This document shows, in pieces, positions 1-7,885 of a stretch of 64,000 nt of DNA (position 1 is the stretch's first letter; each line of letters begins with the position of its first letter). This DNA is from Phytoamicus setariae. Its GTDB lineage: Bacteria; Pseudomonadota; Alphaproteobacteria; Rhizobiales; Rhizobiaceae. The translations under genes were made by a program, and so were the position numbers. The stretch is from assembly GCF_016722925.1 (NCBI RefSeq), contig NZ_JAEQNC010000010.1:62001-126000 (forward strand), written 5' to 3'. The notes beneath the pieces are model-generated. The model was given only the letters and a program-made list of their open reading frames with translations, made no database searches and had not been told where the DNA came from.

Positions 1-837
1 AAGGTCCTCAACTTGCCCGAGGAGAACCTGCTCTATTTCTTGGAGAAGCACAGCCTTATTCTTGAGCCCTGGCAAAGGGAGATCCTGCGAATTGTACGCG
101 TTATCGCCCAGTATTTTTACCCGCAACGCCAGACCAAGGTGATGAACGAGGGATGCGCGACTTTCGTTCACTATACCATCATCAACAGGCTCTTCGATCA
201 GGGCAAGATCAGCGAGGGTGCCATGCTGGAATTGCTGGCAAGCCACGCCAACGTCGTCTTCCAGCCGGACTTCGACGATCCGCGTTTTTCGGGGATCAAT
301 CCCTATGCGCTCGGCTTTGCAATGATGCAGGACATCGAGCGGATATGCACGAATCCGACCGCGGAAGACCGCGATTGGTTTCCATCCTTTGCTGGCAACG
401 GTGATGTTCGCGGCACGCTGCTTGATGCATGGGCCAATCACCGCGACGAGTCATTCATGCTGCAATATCTGAGCCCGACGGTGATCCGCAAATTCCGGTT
501 GTTTCAGCTTTCGGACCTGGCCATGGACAAGTATTGCGAAGTGGCTGCGATCCATAACGAGCGCGGCTATGCTGCGGTGCGCGCAGCTCTTGCCCGCAGC
601 TACGACGTAGGGGCCAACCAACCGGATATCCAGGTGGTGGATGTCGATCTGCTCGGAGACAGGCAGCTGCGATTGAAGCATAGCGTCAAGAACGGAATTC
701 TGTTGGAACAGGAGGGCCGCGACGCTACCTTGCTGCATGTCCACCGACTCTGGGGTTACGACGTCAGCCTTGCCGGCATGGACGATTCCACCGGCGCCAT
801 GCTCTATGAGTGCTCGACAGCGCAACTGGCAACCTAG
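1..837 (+). CDS. spoVR: SpoVR family protein, 5' end missing
   Basis: The reading frame is open from the first base of the window, so the gene begins outside it; about 278 C-terminal residues are visible. The sequence carries typical SpoVR features, including EPWQREILRIVRVIAQYFYP, NEGCATFVHYTI and NPYALGFAMMQDIER. SpoVR proteins are cytoplasmic and of poorly defined function; they usually follow prkA (a serine kinase) and a DUF444/YeaH gene in proteobacteria, which would lie just upstream, and are tied to stress or stationary phase. Stop is TAG at 835-837. No T-run terminator is obvious in the 119 bp before the next gene. The family call is firm; the exact role is unknown. Confidence 0.93.
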   Translation, partial: KVLNLPEENLLYFLEKHSLILEPWQREILRIVRVIAQYFYPQRQTKVMNEGCATFVHYTIINRLFDQGKISEGAMLELLASHANVVFQPDFDDPRFSGINPYALGFAMMQDIERICTNPTAEDRDWFPSFAGNGDVRGTLLDAWANHRDESFMLQYLSPTVIRKFRLFQLSDLAMDKYCEVAAIHNERGYAAVRAALARSYDVGANQPDIQVVDVDLLGDRQLRLKHSVKNGILLEQEGRDATLLHVHRLWGYDVSLAGMDDSTGAMLYECSTAQLAT

Positions 838-956
838 CGAGGGCATCGCTGTGGCGATAGCGGGCCGGCGCCATCTCTATCGTACTACTCCTTGGGGTTA
901 TTCAACGCGCTAAATCTTCACGCAGAATGGTGCGATCGCAATCTGAGGAGAACTCG

Positions 957-2360
957 ATGACCGCTCGCCCCAACTACGATCTGACGACCATAAGACAACA
1001 GGACCTGAAGCATCACTTTCATCCGTTCACGGATTTCGCCAGCTTCAAGGACACCGGATCCATGATATTCACCGGCGCGGAGGGCGCTTATGTCGTCGAT
1101 GGCGAAGGGCGGCGCTATCTGGACGGCATCGGCGGGTTGTGGTGCGTCAATATCGGATACGGCCGCGAGGAGATGGCCGAGGCGATGGCGCAGCAGGCTC
1201 GACAGATGGTCTACTACTCGTCCTTCGGGCATCATACCTCGGTACCGGCCGCGCAACTGGCTGCCAAGATCGCCGAACTTGCGCCGGGTTCGCTGAACCA
1301 CGTTTTCTACGGTTCCGGAGGATCGGTCGCCAATGACACTGCGGTGCGAATGATCCATTTCTATTTCAATCGCCTGGGCCAGCGATCGAAGAAGAAGATC
1401 ATCACCCGTCATGACGGCTATCACGGCAGCACCTACCTGACCATGTCGATGACCGGCGTGGCCTTTGATCATATTGGTTTCGACCTGGTCGGCGATGGCC
1501 TGATCCACCGGGTCTCGTCGCCCAACACCTACCGGCGGCCGGAGGGCATGTCGGAAGCAGAGTTTCTCGAACATCTTATCGGCGAGTTCCGGGCCAAGAT
1601 CGAGGAACTGGGCGCTGAAAATGTCGCCGCCTTCTTCGCCGAGCCAATCCAGGGGGCGGGGGGCGTCGTGGTGCCGCCCAAGGGCTACCATCGCCGGATG
1701 GCCGATGTCTGCCGGGAGTTTGGCGTTCTCTATGTCGCCGACGAAGTGGTCACTGCCTTCGGACGCCTCGGGCATTTCTTCGCATCGGAATCCGTGTTCG
1801 ACATGGTGCCGGATATCATCACCTCGGCCAAGGGCCTTTCGTCGGCCTATGCGCCGCTGTCGGCGACCATCATCTCGGACGAGCTCTACGATGTCCTCAG
1901 CGTGCCACAAGCCGAAGGGGCAATGTTCACCCACGGATTTACCTATTCCGGCCATCCGGTCTGCTGTGCGGCTGGATTGAAGAATATCGAGATCATGGAG
2001 CGCGAGGATCTGTGCGGCCATGTCAGGGAGGTGGGCCCCTATTTCGAAACACGTCTGAAGGAGCTTCAGGCTTTGCCCCTGGTCGGCGATGTTCGCGGCA
2101 GCCACTTCATGCTTTGTGTGGAGAATGTAGCCGACAAGGGCACGAAAGCGTTGCTGGCGCCCGAGATCGCGATCGGCAAGCGTATTGCATCCGAGTGCCA
2201 GAAGCGCGGCGTGCTCGTGCGTCCCATCGGCCATCTCAACGTGCTCTCTCCGCCATTGACGCTGACGCGACAGGAGATCGACGTGCTGGTCGATGCGCTG
2301 GCCACGTCGATCAGCGTTGTTGCCGATGATCTGACGCGCGAAGGTGTTCGCCTGAGTTGA
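957..2360 (+). CDS. Class III (omega) PLP-dependent aminotransferase
   Basis: A 467-aa fold-type I aminotransferase of the class III/omega type. It should move an amino group from an omega-amino acid or (di)amine to pyruvate or a 2-oxo acid. Visible signatures are the ADEV motif (res 261-264, Asp to the pyridine N of PLP), the PLP-binding lysine in TSAKGLSSAYAPL (about K292), YGSGGSVANDT (res 118-128), and the HDGYHG loop (res 152-157). ATG 957 is chosen because GAGGAG lies just upstream; an in-frame ATG at 927 adds ten residues without a good ribosome site. A LuxR-type regulator follows and an agmatinase lies 3.4 kb on, so polyamine or beta-alanine-type substrates are plausible. The substrate cannot be set from sequence. 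Confidence 0.9.
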   Translation: MTARPNYDLTTIRQQDLKHHFHPFTDFASFKDTGSMIFTGAEGAYVVDGEGRRYLDGIGGLWCVNIGYGREEMAEAMAQQARQMVYYSSFGHHTSVPAAQLAAKIAELAPGSLNHVFYGSGGSVANDTAVRMIHFYFNRLGQRSKKKIITRHDGYHGSTYLTMSMTGVAFDHIGFDLVGDGLIHRVSSPNTYRRPEGMSEAEFLEHLIGEFRAKIEELGAENVAAFFAEPIQGAGGVVVPPKGYHRRMADVCREFGVLYVADEVVTAFGRLGHFFASESVFDMVPDIITSAKGLSSAYAPLSATIISDELYDVLSVPQAEGAMFTHGFTYSGHPVCCAAGLKNIEIMEREDLCGHVREVGPYFETRLKELQALPLVGDVRGSHFMLCVENVADKGTKALLAPEIAIGKRIASECQKRGVLVRPIGHLNVLSPPLTLTRQEIDVLVDALATSISVVADDLTREGVRLS

Positions 2361-2398
2361 GGCGTCTGCCTTGCGCCGGCATGCGCATCTGATAATCT

Positions 2399-2430
2399 GC
2401 CGACGCGCCCAAGGAGGGTGCGTCGGCTTT
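2399..2430 (+). terminator. GC-rich hairpin after the aminotransferase, possible terminator or leader hairpin
   Basis: Perfect 8-bp stem GCCGACGC (2399-2406) / GCGTCGGC (2420-2427) followed by only TTT. The loop contains AAGGAGG, a near-consensus ribosome-binding site 11 nt before a TTG in frame with the LuxR gene. It may therefore act as a weak terminator of the aminotransferase or as a translational element of the regulator. Confidence 0.4.
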
Positions 2431-2452
2431 GTGTTCGCTGTGCCCATTCCGC

Positions 2453-3268
2453 ATGAATAGTTCCCGGACAGATGCTCAATCAGAACCCCAGCCATGGGTC
2501 GCGGGGCTTGCGGATGCGATCCTGGCGCTCGGCACGCCGCTTTTTTGGGACAGGTTGACGCTGGGTATCGGTGCTCTGTTGGAAAACCACGGAGCTGTGG
2601 TTTTCCGCTATCAGGCTCGCCGGGAGCCGGCCTTCGTCTTCAGCGATTACCGCGATCAACTTTCGCGCAGCGATTTTCGCCAGTACCGGACGCGTGCCTA
2701 TCTGCTGGATCCCTTCTACCTGGCCTATCTCGAGCGGAAGCCCGGCGGCGTGCATACGCTTCGGGATCTCGCCGCCGACCGTTTCTTCTCCAGCGAGTAC
2801 CACCGGACCTACTATGTACAGACCGGGCTTGTTGACGAGGCGGGGGTGTTCTGCTGGATAAAACCGGATGATCTGGTGATCATCTCGCTCGCCCGCCGAA
2901 CTGGTGCGCCAACACTGTCTGCGTCCAGCGTCCGCGAACTTCGCAGCTATGCGCCGCTGGTCACCAGTCTGGTGCGCCGGCATGTTGCGATTGGTCAGGC
3001 TGCCGGCGCTGAGCCAGGTGTCATGCCCAATCCGGGCAAGGCAGGTATGGAACTGCAGTTTGGCGACGACGACGCCCTGACCCAGCGGGAAACCGCAATC
3101 GCCAACCTCATCTTGCGCGGCCATTCTTCGCCGTCGATAGCCCTGCTTCTGGGGATCAGCGTCGACACCGTCAAAGTGCATCGACGCCATATCTACCGTA
3201 AGCTGAACATTTCCTCGCAGGCGGAGCTGTTCTCTCTCGCCATGAACCGCGTTATCGCCAGCGAATGA
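2453..3268 (+). CDS. LuxR-type transcriptional regulator
   Basis: About 271 aa. The C-terminal 60 residues form a LuxR/GerE helix-turn-helix: LTQRETAIANLILRG, then SIALLLGISVDTVKVHRRH and IYRKLNI. The N-terminal about 180 residues show no recognisable autoinducer-binding signature and probably sense a small molecule. The gene lies directly downstream of the class III aminotransferase in the same orientation, suggesting it controls that gene. Start is uncertain: ATG 2453 has no strong ribosome site, while TTG 2429 sits 11 nt after AAGGAGG and would add eight residues. No receiver domain is present, so it is not a classical response regulator. Confidence 0.85.
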   Translation: MNSSRTDAQSEPQPWVAGLADAILALGTPLFWDRLTLGIGALLENHGAVVFRYQARREPAFVFSDYRDQLSRSDFRQYRTRAYLLDPFYLAYLERKPGGVHTLRDLAADRFFSSEYHRTYYVQTGLVDEAGVFCWIKPDDLVIISLARRTGAPTLSASSVRELRSYAPLVTSLVRRHVAIGQAAGAEPGVMPNPGKAGMELQFGDDDALTQRETAIANLILRGHSSPSIALLLGISVDTVKVHRRHIYRKLNISSQAELFSLAMNRVIASE

Positions 3269-3383
3269 GCTGGCCGACTGCTGCAAAACTTATGGCTGCC
3301 TGCGCAGATTTATGATTCACTGCCTGCATGGACTTGCGGAAGCGAGTTGAAGCGCGCATCGGATCTAATTACGGAGGCGAGCC

Positions 3384-4031
3384 ATGTCGTTCCTGGATCG
3401 CAGTGACGCCGGAAACCGGTTGGCCGAAAAACTGGCGAAATATCGCCACGACGATGTCATCATCCTCGCTCTGCCGCGGGGCGGCGTGGAGGTTGCCCTT
3501 CCGATAGCGCTCAAGCTTTCCGCACCGCTGGACTTGCTGGTGGTACGGAAACTCGGCGTCCCCGGCCAGCCGGAACTCGCCATGGGCGCTGTCATCGACG
3601 GCGACACCCCCACTATCGTTCGCAATGAGGACGTCCTGCGACTGTTGCGCATATCGAAAGAAACATTCGAACGCGTCGTCGTCAGAGAACTCGCCGAGAT
3701 CGAGCGCCGGCGCCGCTTCTACTGCGGCGAACGCTCGTCGCTTCCTGTGCAGGGCAAAGTCGCTGTGGTCGTTGACGACGGTATCGCGACAGGTGCCACG
3801 CTCCGAGCCGCTCTGGCGCGACTCAAGACCGCAAAGCCTTCCAGGATCGTCGTCGCCGTGCCCGTCGCTCCGAAATCCGTGGTCGAGGATTTGAAACTGG
3901 ATGTCGATGAATTCGTGTGCCTGGAGGCTTTGGGCCGTATGGGAGCAATCAACCTCCACTACCACAACTTCGCCCAGCTTTCCGATGCCGAAGTCATCGA
4001 AATGCTCGATGCGGCAAGGACCATCGAGTGA
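3384..4031 (+). CDS. Phosphoribosyltransferase family protein
   Basis: 215 aa with the type I PRTase signature VVVDDGIATGAT (res 128-139), which binds the ribose-5-phosphate of PRPP, and the PRGG loop at residues 31-34. Members of this stand-alone family are annotated only as predicted phosphoribosyltransferases and some are fused to hydrolases, so the base substrate is unknown. GGAGGCGAGCC precedes the ATG. The gene is monocistronic as far as can be seen, with a 477-bp gap after it. Confidence 0.85.
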   Translation: MSFLDRSDAGNRLAEKLAKYRHDDVIILALPRGGVEVALPIALKLSAPLDLLVVRKLGVPGQPELAMGAVIDGDTPTIVRNEDVLRLLRISKETFERVVVRELAEIERRRRFYCGERSSLPVQGKVAVVVDDGIATGATLRAALARLKTAKPSRIVVAVPVAPKSVVEDLKLDVDEFVCLEALGRMGAINLHYHNFAQLSDAEVIEMLDAARTIE

Positions 4032-4508
4032 TCGCTGTCCGGTCCATGCGGACGTTACCTGTTCCAGTCGTTCAAGGGAAAAAGACGCCTATATCGCCAA
4101 TTTCACCAAGAATGTCAGGCGATCGAGCGTGATCACCATCGGATCGCTGGCGGTGCGGGACGGGGAGGTTGCCGGCATCAGCAGATGCGTTCCGGCTGGC
4201 GCAAAAGTGATCGATGTCGCCGAGTAAATCTTGTCGGCTTCAGGTCCGGTCGGCGTCGTTGATGCGGAGGATACCATCATCGGAGGCCGTGCTGGCGATG
4301 CTGCTGGAGCGGCAGGCTTAAGCGTAAGGAGCTGCATTTGTCGCGGCGGCCTGGTAGATCGTCGCCTTGCACGCAAGCAAACGGGCTGGACGCTTGAAAC
4401 AAGAGAGGCAGGCCCCGATTCTATCCGGGGTCTGCCTTGTCAGTACCTGTGACCTTCGAAGGTCTTTTCCGCCTATAAAGACAAGACGTCAGACCAACCG
4501 AAATTGGC
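4032..4508. other. 477-bp gap with no convincing gene
   Basis: Short frames exist on both strands (a 95-aa minus frame at 4089-4376 and a plus frame ending at 4227), but neither has a recognisable family or a ribosome site. The only clear structure is a hairpin at 4406-4437. Confidence 0.5.
4406..4440. terminator. Hairpin between convergent genes
   Basis: AGGCAGGCCCCG pairs with CGGGGTCTGCCT across a short loop, with one G-U pair. Neither side has a proper T-run, so termination activity is uncertain. It lies between the 3' ends of the PRTase gene and the solute-binding protein gene. Confidence 0.35.
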
Positions 4509-5627
4509 TTAGTTGACCGACACGCCGACGACCTTGTCCCAGCCTTCCGTCACGGTCTTCTTGTTCATTTCCAACTGCTCGATTGTCGGGAAGATTGCCT
4601 TTTCATAGGCCTCGGCCGGCGGAAGCTTGTCGAGCAGGTCCTTGGGGATCTTGCCGGCTGCTGCCATCGATGTGAAACGCGCGGGGTGGCAATAGCCCTT
4701 CAGCCAGGCGATCTGGCCTTCATCCGAGTAGAGGTGTTCCAGCCAGAGCTTTGCCGCATTCGGATGGGGCGCGTAAGCCGAAATCGCCTGGACATAGACG
4801 CCGGCGAGCGAAGAGGATGCCGGAACGATAACGTCCATCGGGGGATTGCCGTTGAGATTGTCACGCCAGGAGAGAAGATTGTAATCCCAGGCCGCGACGA
4901 TTGGCGTCTGACCCTGGGCGATCGTGGCGGTCTTGCCGGCGACCGGAACAAAGTTGCCCGCCTTGTTCAGTTCGGCGAAAAATTCCAGACCCTTTGCTGC
5001 GCCCGAATCTCCAGGCTTGCCGCCATGCGCGATGCCGGCCGACATGATTGCCAGGATTGCCTGGGCCGAAGCGCGCGGATCACCCGTCAGTCCAACCGAG
5101 TTTGCATATTCCGGCTTGAGAAGATCCTTCCAGTCCGTCGGGGTCGTCTTCACCAGATCCTTGTTCACGCCGAAGGCCATGACACCGTAATAGTCGGCAA
5201 ACCAGTAGCCGTCGGCATCCTTGATATCGGCCGGGATTTCGTCCCAGGTTGCCACCTTGTAGGGCTGGACCAGTCCTTCAGCCTTGGCTTGAGGGCCAAA
5301 GGCCAGGCCAACGTCGATAACGTCAGGTGCTTGCGGTCCTGTGTTGCCCTTGTTGGCGCGGATCGCCTCAAGTTCATCGCCCGAACTGCCGTCCGGGTTG
5401 AGTTCGTTGATGGTGATTTCCGGATATTTCGCCTTGAAGCTGCTTATGACTTCGCCGTAATTGCACCAGTCATGGGGAAGGGCGATAACTGTCAGTTGCC
5501 CTTCTTTCTTGGCGGCTGCGGCAAGCTCATCGAGGCCCGCAGCATGTGAAACGCCAGAAAATGCGGTGGTCGCAAGCATGGCGGACAAAAGTGCCGCACC
5601 AGTCTTCTTCAGTGTTGAACGGGTCAT
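4509..5627 (-). CDS. ABC transporter periplasmic substrate-binding protein
   Basis: 372 aa. It starts with a Sec signal peptide (MTRSTLKKTGAALLSAMLA, cleavage expected after SHA near residue 30) and continues as a family-1 type extracellular binding protein (APDVIDVGLAFGPQAKAEGLV; YYGVMAFGVNKDLVKTTP). The fold class is shared with spermidine/putrescine, 2-aminoethylphosphonate and iron binding proteins. The start at 5627 is preceded by AGAGGA. No permease or ATPase gene lies next to it in this window, so it is an orphan or its partners are elsewhere. Its neighbour is an agmatinase-family enzyme in the same direction, so an amine or guanidino ligand is a reasonable inference only. Confidence 0.88.
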   Translation of the reverse strand: MTRSTLKKTGAALLSAMLATTAFSGVSHAAGLDELAAAAKKEGQLTVIALPHDWCNYGEVISSFKAKYPEITINELNPDGSSGDELEAIRANKGNTGPQAPDVIDVGLAFGPQAKAEGLVQPYKVATWDEIPADIKDADGYWFADYYGVMAFGVNKDLVKTTPTDWKDLLKPEYANSVGLTGDPRASAQAILAIMSAGIAHGGKPGDSGAAKGLEFFAELNKAGNFVPVAGKTATIAQGQTPIVAAWDYNLLSWRDNLNGNPPMDVIVPASSSLAGVYVQAISAYAPHPNAAKLWLEHLYSDEGQIAWLKGYCHPARFTSMAAAGKIPKDLLDKLPPAEAYEKAIFPTIEQLEMNKKTVTEGWDKVVGVSVN

Positions 5628-5722
5628 TTCCAAATCCTCTCAGGTTTCAACGTCTCTTGTGTTGTCGGTCGCGCGAGTGCCTATCCCCTATATGTAACAC
5701 CCTTGTGACCACGCACTTTTCT

Positions 5723-5756
5723 GCCCGGCAACCTGGAGACATTGCTCCTGCCGGGC
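5723..5756. terminator. Hairpin downstream of the ureohydrolase gene
   Basis: GCCCGGCA (5723-5730) pairs with TGCCGGGC (5749-5756), with a nested GGAG/CTCC pair. No T-run follows on the minus strand, so it could be a processing or partial attenuation signal between the ureohydrolase and the binding-protein gene. Confidence 0.35.
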
Positions 5757-5760
5757 GTCT

Positions 5761-6756
5761 TCAGCGCCGCAATTTTTCCTTGCGGGCTACAGTCGCCTGT
5801 GCAGTGACGCACAGGATTTCAAACATCATGGTGGCGCCGACGAGCGCCGTAACCCCTGACGGATCGAAGGGAGGAGAGACCTCGACCACGTCACCGCCGA
5901 TGATATCGAGGCCCGCTAGACCACGCACCATTTGCTGGGCTTCGAAGACCGAGTATCCGCCCACCTCGGGCGTTCCAGTTCCCGGGGTAAATGCCGGATC
6001 GATGCCATCGACATCGAAGGTCAGATAGGTGGGGGCGGAGCCGACGACGCGGCGGATTTCCTCAATGACCCCCTTCGTTCCCAGGCTGAAAACTTCTTCG
6101 ATGTTGATCGTCCGAATACCGTGCTCGGCGGAAAAGTCTTCGCCATCTGGACTGTAGCGCGTGCCACGAATGCCGATCTGGACCGTACGCTTCGGATCGA
6201 CGAGGCCCTCTTCGATGGCGCGACGCACATGTGTGCCATGGCTGTAGCGCTGGCCGCCGAAATAGCTGTCGTTGACATCGGCATGCGCATCGAACTGGAT
6301 CAACCCGACGGGGCCGTCTTTGGCGAGGGCGCGCAGAATCGGCAAGGTAATGAGATGATCGCCGCCAGCCGTGATCGGCACCGCGCCCGCGCCATGGAGC
6401 GTGGCATAGTGTGCTTCCAGTTGTCGCAACGTATCTGTGATGTCGAGCGGGTTGACTGGCGCATCGCCGAGATCGGCGACACGACAATGCTCATAGGGCG
6501 AGGTGCGGGTCACGTGATGATAGGGCCGCAGCAAGGTAGACTGCGTTCTCACCTCGCGGGGGCCGTGCCGCGTACCGGCCCGATTTGTCGTGCCGCCATC
6601 CCAGGGCAGGCCGACGAGCGCAATATCGACCGCCGAAGGGTCTGTCATTGTAGGGAGCCGGAAGAAGCTGACCAGCCCTGCAAAGCGTGGCGTCGACGAT
6701 GAATTGATCGGCCAATAGGTGGAATTCTCGGTAGGGGGAGCTGCTTTGTCGGACAT
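5761..6756 (-). CDS. Agmatinase/ureohydrolase family enzyme
   Basis: 331 aa, a manganese ureohydrolase that removes urea from a guanidino compound. The metal motifs are all present: GGDH (res 131-134), DAHAD (156-160) and DVDGIDP (247-253), with the WDGG loop near residue 52. Family members act on agmatine, guanidinobutyrate, guanidinopropionate or related compounds, and sequence alone does not tell which. Start at 6756 (MSDKAAPP) is chosen over a longer frame; upstream codons look non-coding. The TIM-barrel gene begins 1 kb upstream on the same strand, and the two are 28 bp apart, so they are probably co-transcribed, followed by the binding protein. Confidence 0.9.
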   Translation of the reverse strand: MSDKAAPPTENSTYWPINSSSTPRFAGLVSFFRLPTMTDPSAVDIALVGLPWDGGTTNRAGTRHGPREVRTQSTLLRPYHHVTRTSPYEHCRVADLGDAPVNPLDITDTLRQLEAHYATLHGAGAVPITAGGDHLITLPILRALAKDGPVGLIQFDAHADVNDSYFGGQRYSHGTHVRRAIEEGLVDPKRTVQIGIRGTRYSPDGEDFSAEHGIRTINIEEVFSLGTKGVIEEIRRVVGSAPTYLTFDVDGIDPAFTPGTGTPEVGGYSVFEAQQMVRGLAGLDIIGGDVVEVSPPFDPSGVTALVGATMMFEILCVTAQATVARKEKLRR

Positions 6757-6784
6757 GGCCGGTATCCTTCTTGGACTGATTGGG

Positions 6785-7792
6785 TCAACAGGCGAGACGA
6801 ATGACCGCCGCTTCGCGCAGATCCGCGAGCACGCCTCGCACATAATCTACTTGTCTCGCTGCATCCTGGCGTTCCTGCTCCAGCCGCACCATCAACGGTT
6901 CGTCTGCGGGTGGTTCGGTGGTGCTGGGTGCGCGCCAGGGTATGAAAGGATCAGCGCCCTCGTCAGGGAAGCGGAAGGCCGGCGACAGCATGCCGTTTTC
7001 CTCCTGGAGCGCAAACGCACCGATCTGGGCCTGATCTGACCCCAGCAGCAGCAGCTTGCAGAGCATTTCGGGGAAGTCGATCATACCTTCCCCCGATCTG
7101 CAGGCGATCTGCGACCAGCCGCCCCGATCCTCGCCGGCTTTCACATCCTTGATGTGAACCTCGGTCACCAGCGGCGCCATTGCCTCCAAGGCGGCATCCG
7201 GCGTCTCATAGGCGTTGATCATGTTGCCGAAATCGAAGAGCAGAGAGAGGCGCGGGTTGCCTGACTGTCTGGCGATCGCGGCCAGTTCGTATGATTTGAG
7301 GTCTTCATGTTGTTCCAGCGTAAACCGCAGACGCTGCTGGGGATCGAGCTGATCCAGATGGCCGAAATCCTCGATCGTTCGGGTCATGACAGACGAGACG
7401 GATCCCTCGTATCGGGGATAGCAGCGGATCGAGCGTGCGCCGATATCGTTTGCCACGGCAATCGCATCCGCAAGGTCGGCACGCGAAGTCGAACTCGTTT
7501 CCACATGAATAGTGAGATTCAGCTCAATGGCGTCAGAACCGAACTTCGAACGTTCTTGCGGGCTCATGGCCGAAAGGCTTCGGCCCTCTCCATCATCGAC
7601 GTGGATGCATAGGCCGGAAAGCCCGTGACTATGAGCGAAGGAAAGCATATCGGCGGGACTCGTGTCGCCAAATCGCATGTTCAGGTGATGCGAATAACTG
7701 TGCGCGAAGAGCGGAATCGCGTCGATCCGCGCGATCAGACGCGTAAGCTGGAGGCGGTCCAACGCGACTAGGGTTTTATTGCCATCAAGCAT
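6785..7792 (-). CDS. Xylose isomerase-like TIM-barrel protein
   Basis: 335 aa resembling the AP-endonuclease 2/sugar phosphate isomerase superfamily. Visible barrel features are the metal-site type elements TLEQHEDLKSYE, LLFDFGNMINA and TEVHIKDVKAGED, in the usual order. Enzymes of this group isomerise, epimerise or hydrolyse sugars and related polyols, and the substrate here is not evident. It is first in a minus-strand operon with the ureohydrolase and divergent, across 93 bp, from a MocR-type regulator that probably controls it. The last 50 residues are charged (LEQERQDAARQVDYVRG) and may be a helical extension. Confidence 0.8.
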   Translation of the reverse strand: MLDGNKTLVALDRLQLTRLIARIDAIPLFAHSYSHHLNMRFGDTSPADMLSFAHSHGLSGLCIHVDDGEGRSLSAMSPQERSKFGSDAIELNLTIHVETSSTSRADLADAIAVANDIGARSIRCYPRYEGSVSSVMTRTIEDFGHLDQLDPQQRLRFTLEQHEDLKSYELAAIARQSGNPRLSLLFDFGNMINAYETPDAALEAMAPLVTEVHIKDVKAGEDRGGWSQIACRSGEGMIDFPEMLCKLLLLGSDQAQIGAFALQEENGMLSPAFRFPDEGADPFIPWRAPSTTEPPADEPLMVRLEQERQDAARQVDYVRGVLADLREAAVIRLAC

Positions 7793-7840
7793 CGCAAGCT
7801 CCTTGGATATCAGTACTCTTCTCCAAACTGGCTATCTATA

Positions 7841-7866
7841 AAATGTCCACTCTGATAGAATGGACT
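7841..7866. promoter_or_regulatory. Candidate MocR-family operator
   Basis: The 93-bp divergent promoter holds GTCCA (7845-7849) and TGGAC (7861-7865), each preceded by AATG/GAATG. MocR/GabR-type regulators bind sites built from such half-motifs, often as repeats. Its position between the regulator and the operon it faces fits autoregulation plus operon control. Confidence 0.45.
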
Positions 7867-7885
7867 ATACCACTTTGGAGGCGAC

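Noticed and set aside
4089-4376. 95-aa minus-strand frame in the gap after the PRTase gene
   Set aside because: No ribosome site, low-complexity Ser/Pro/Ala sequence, no recognisable family.
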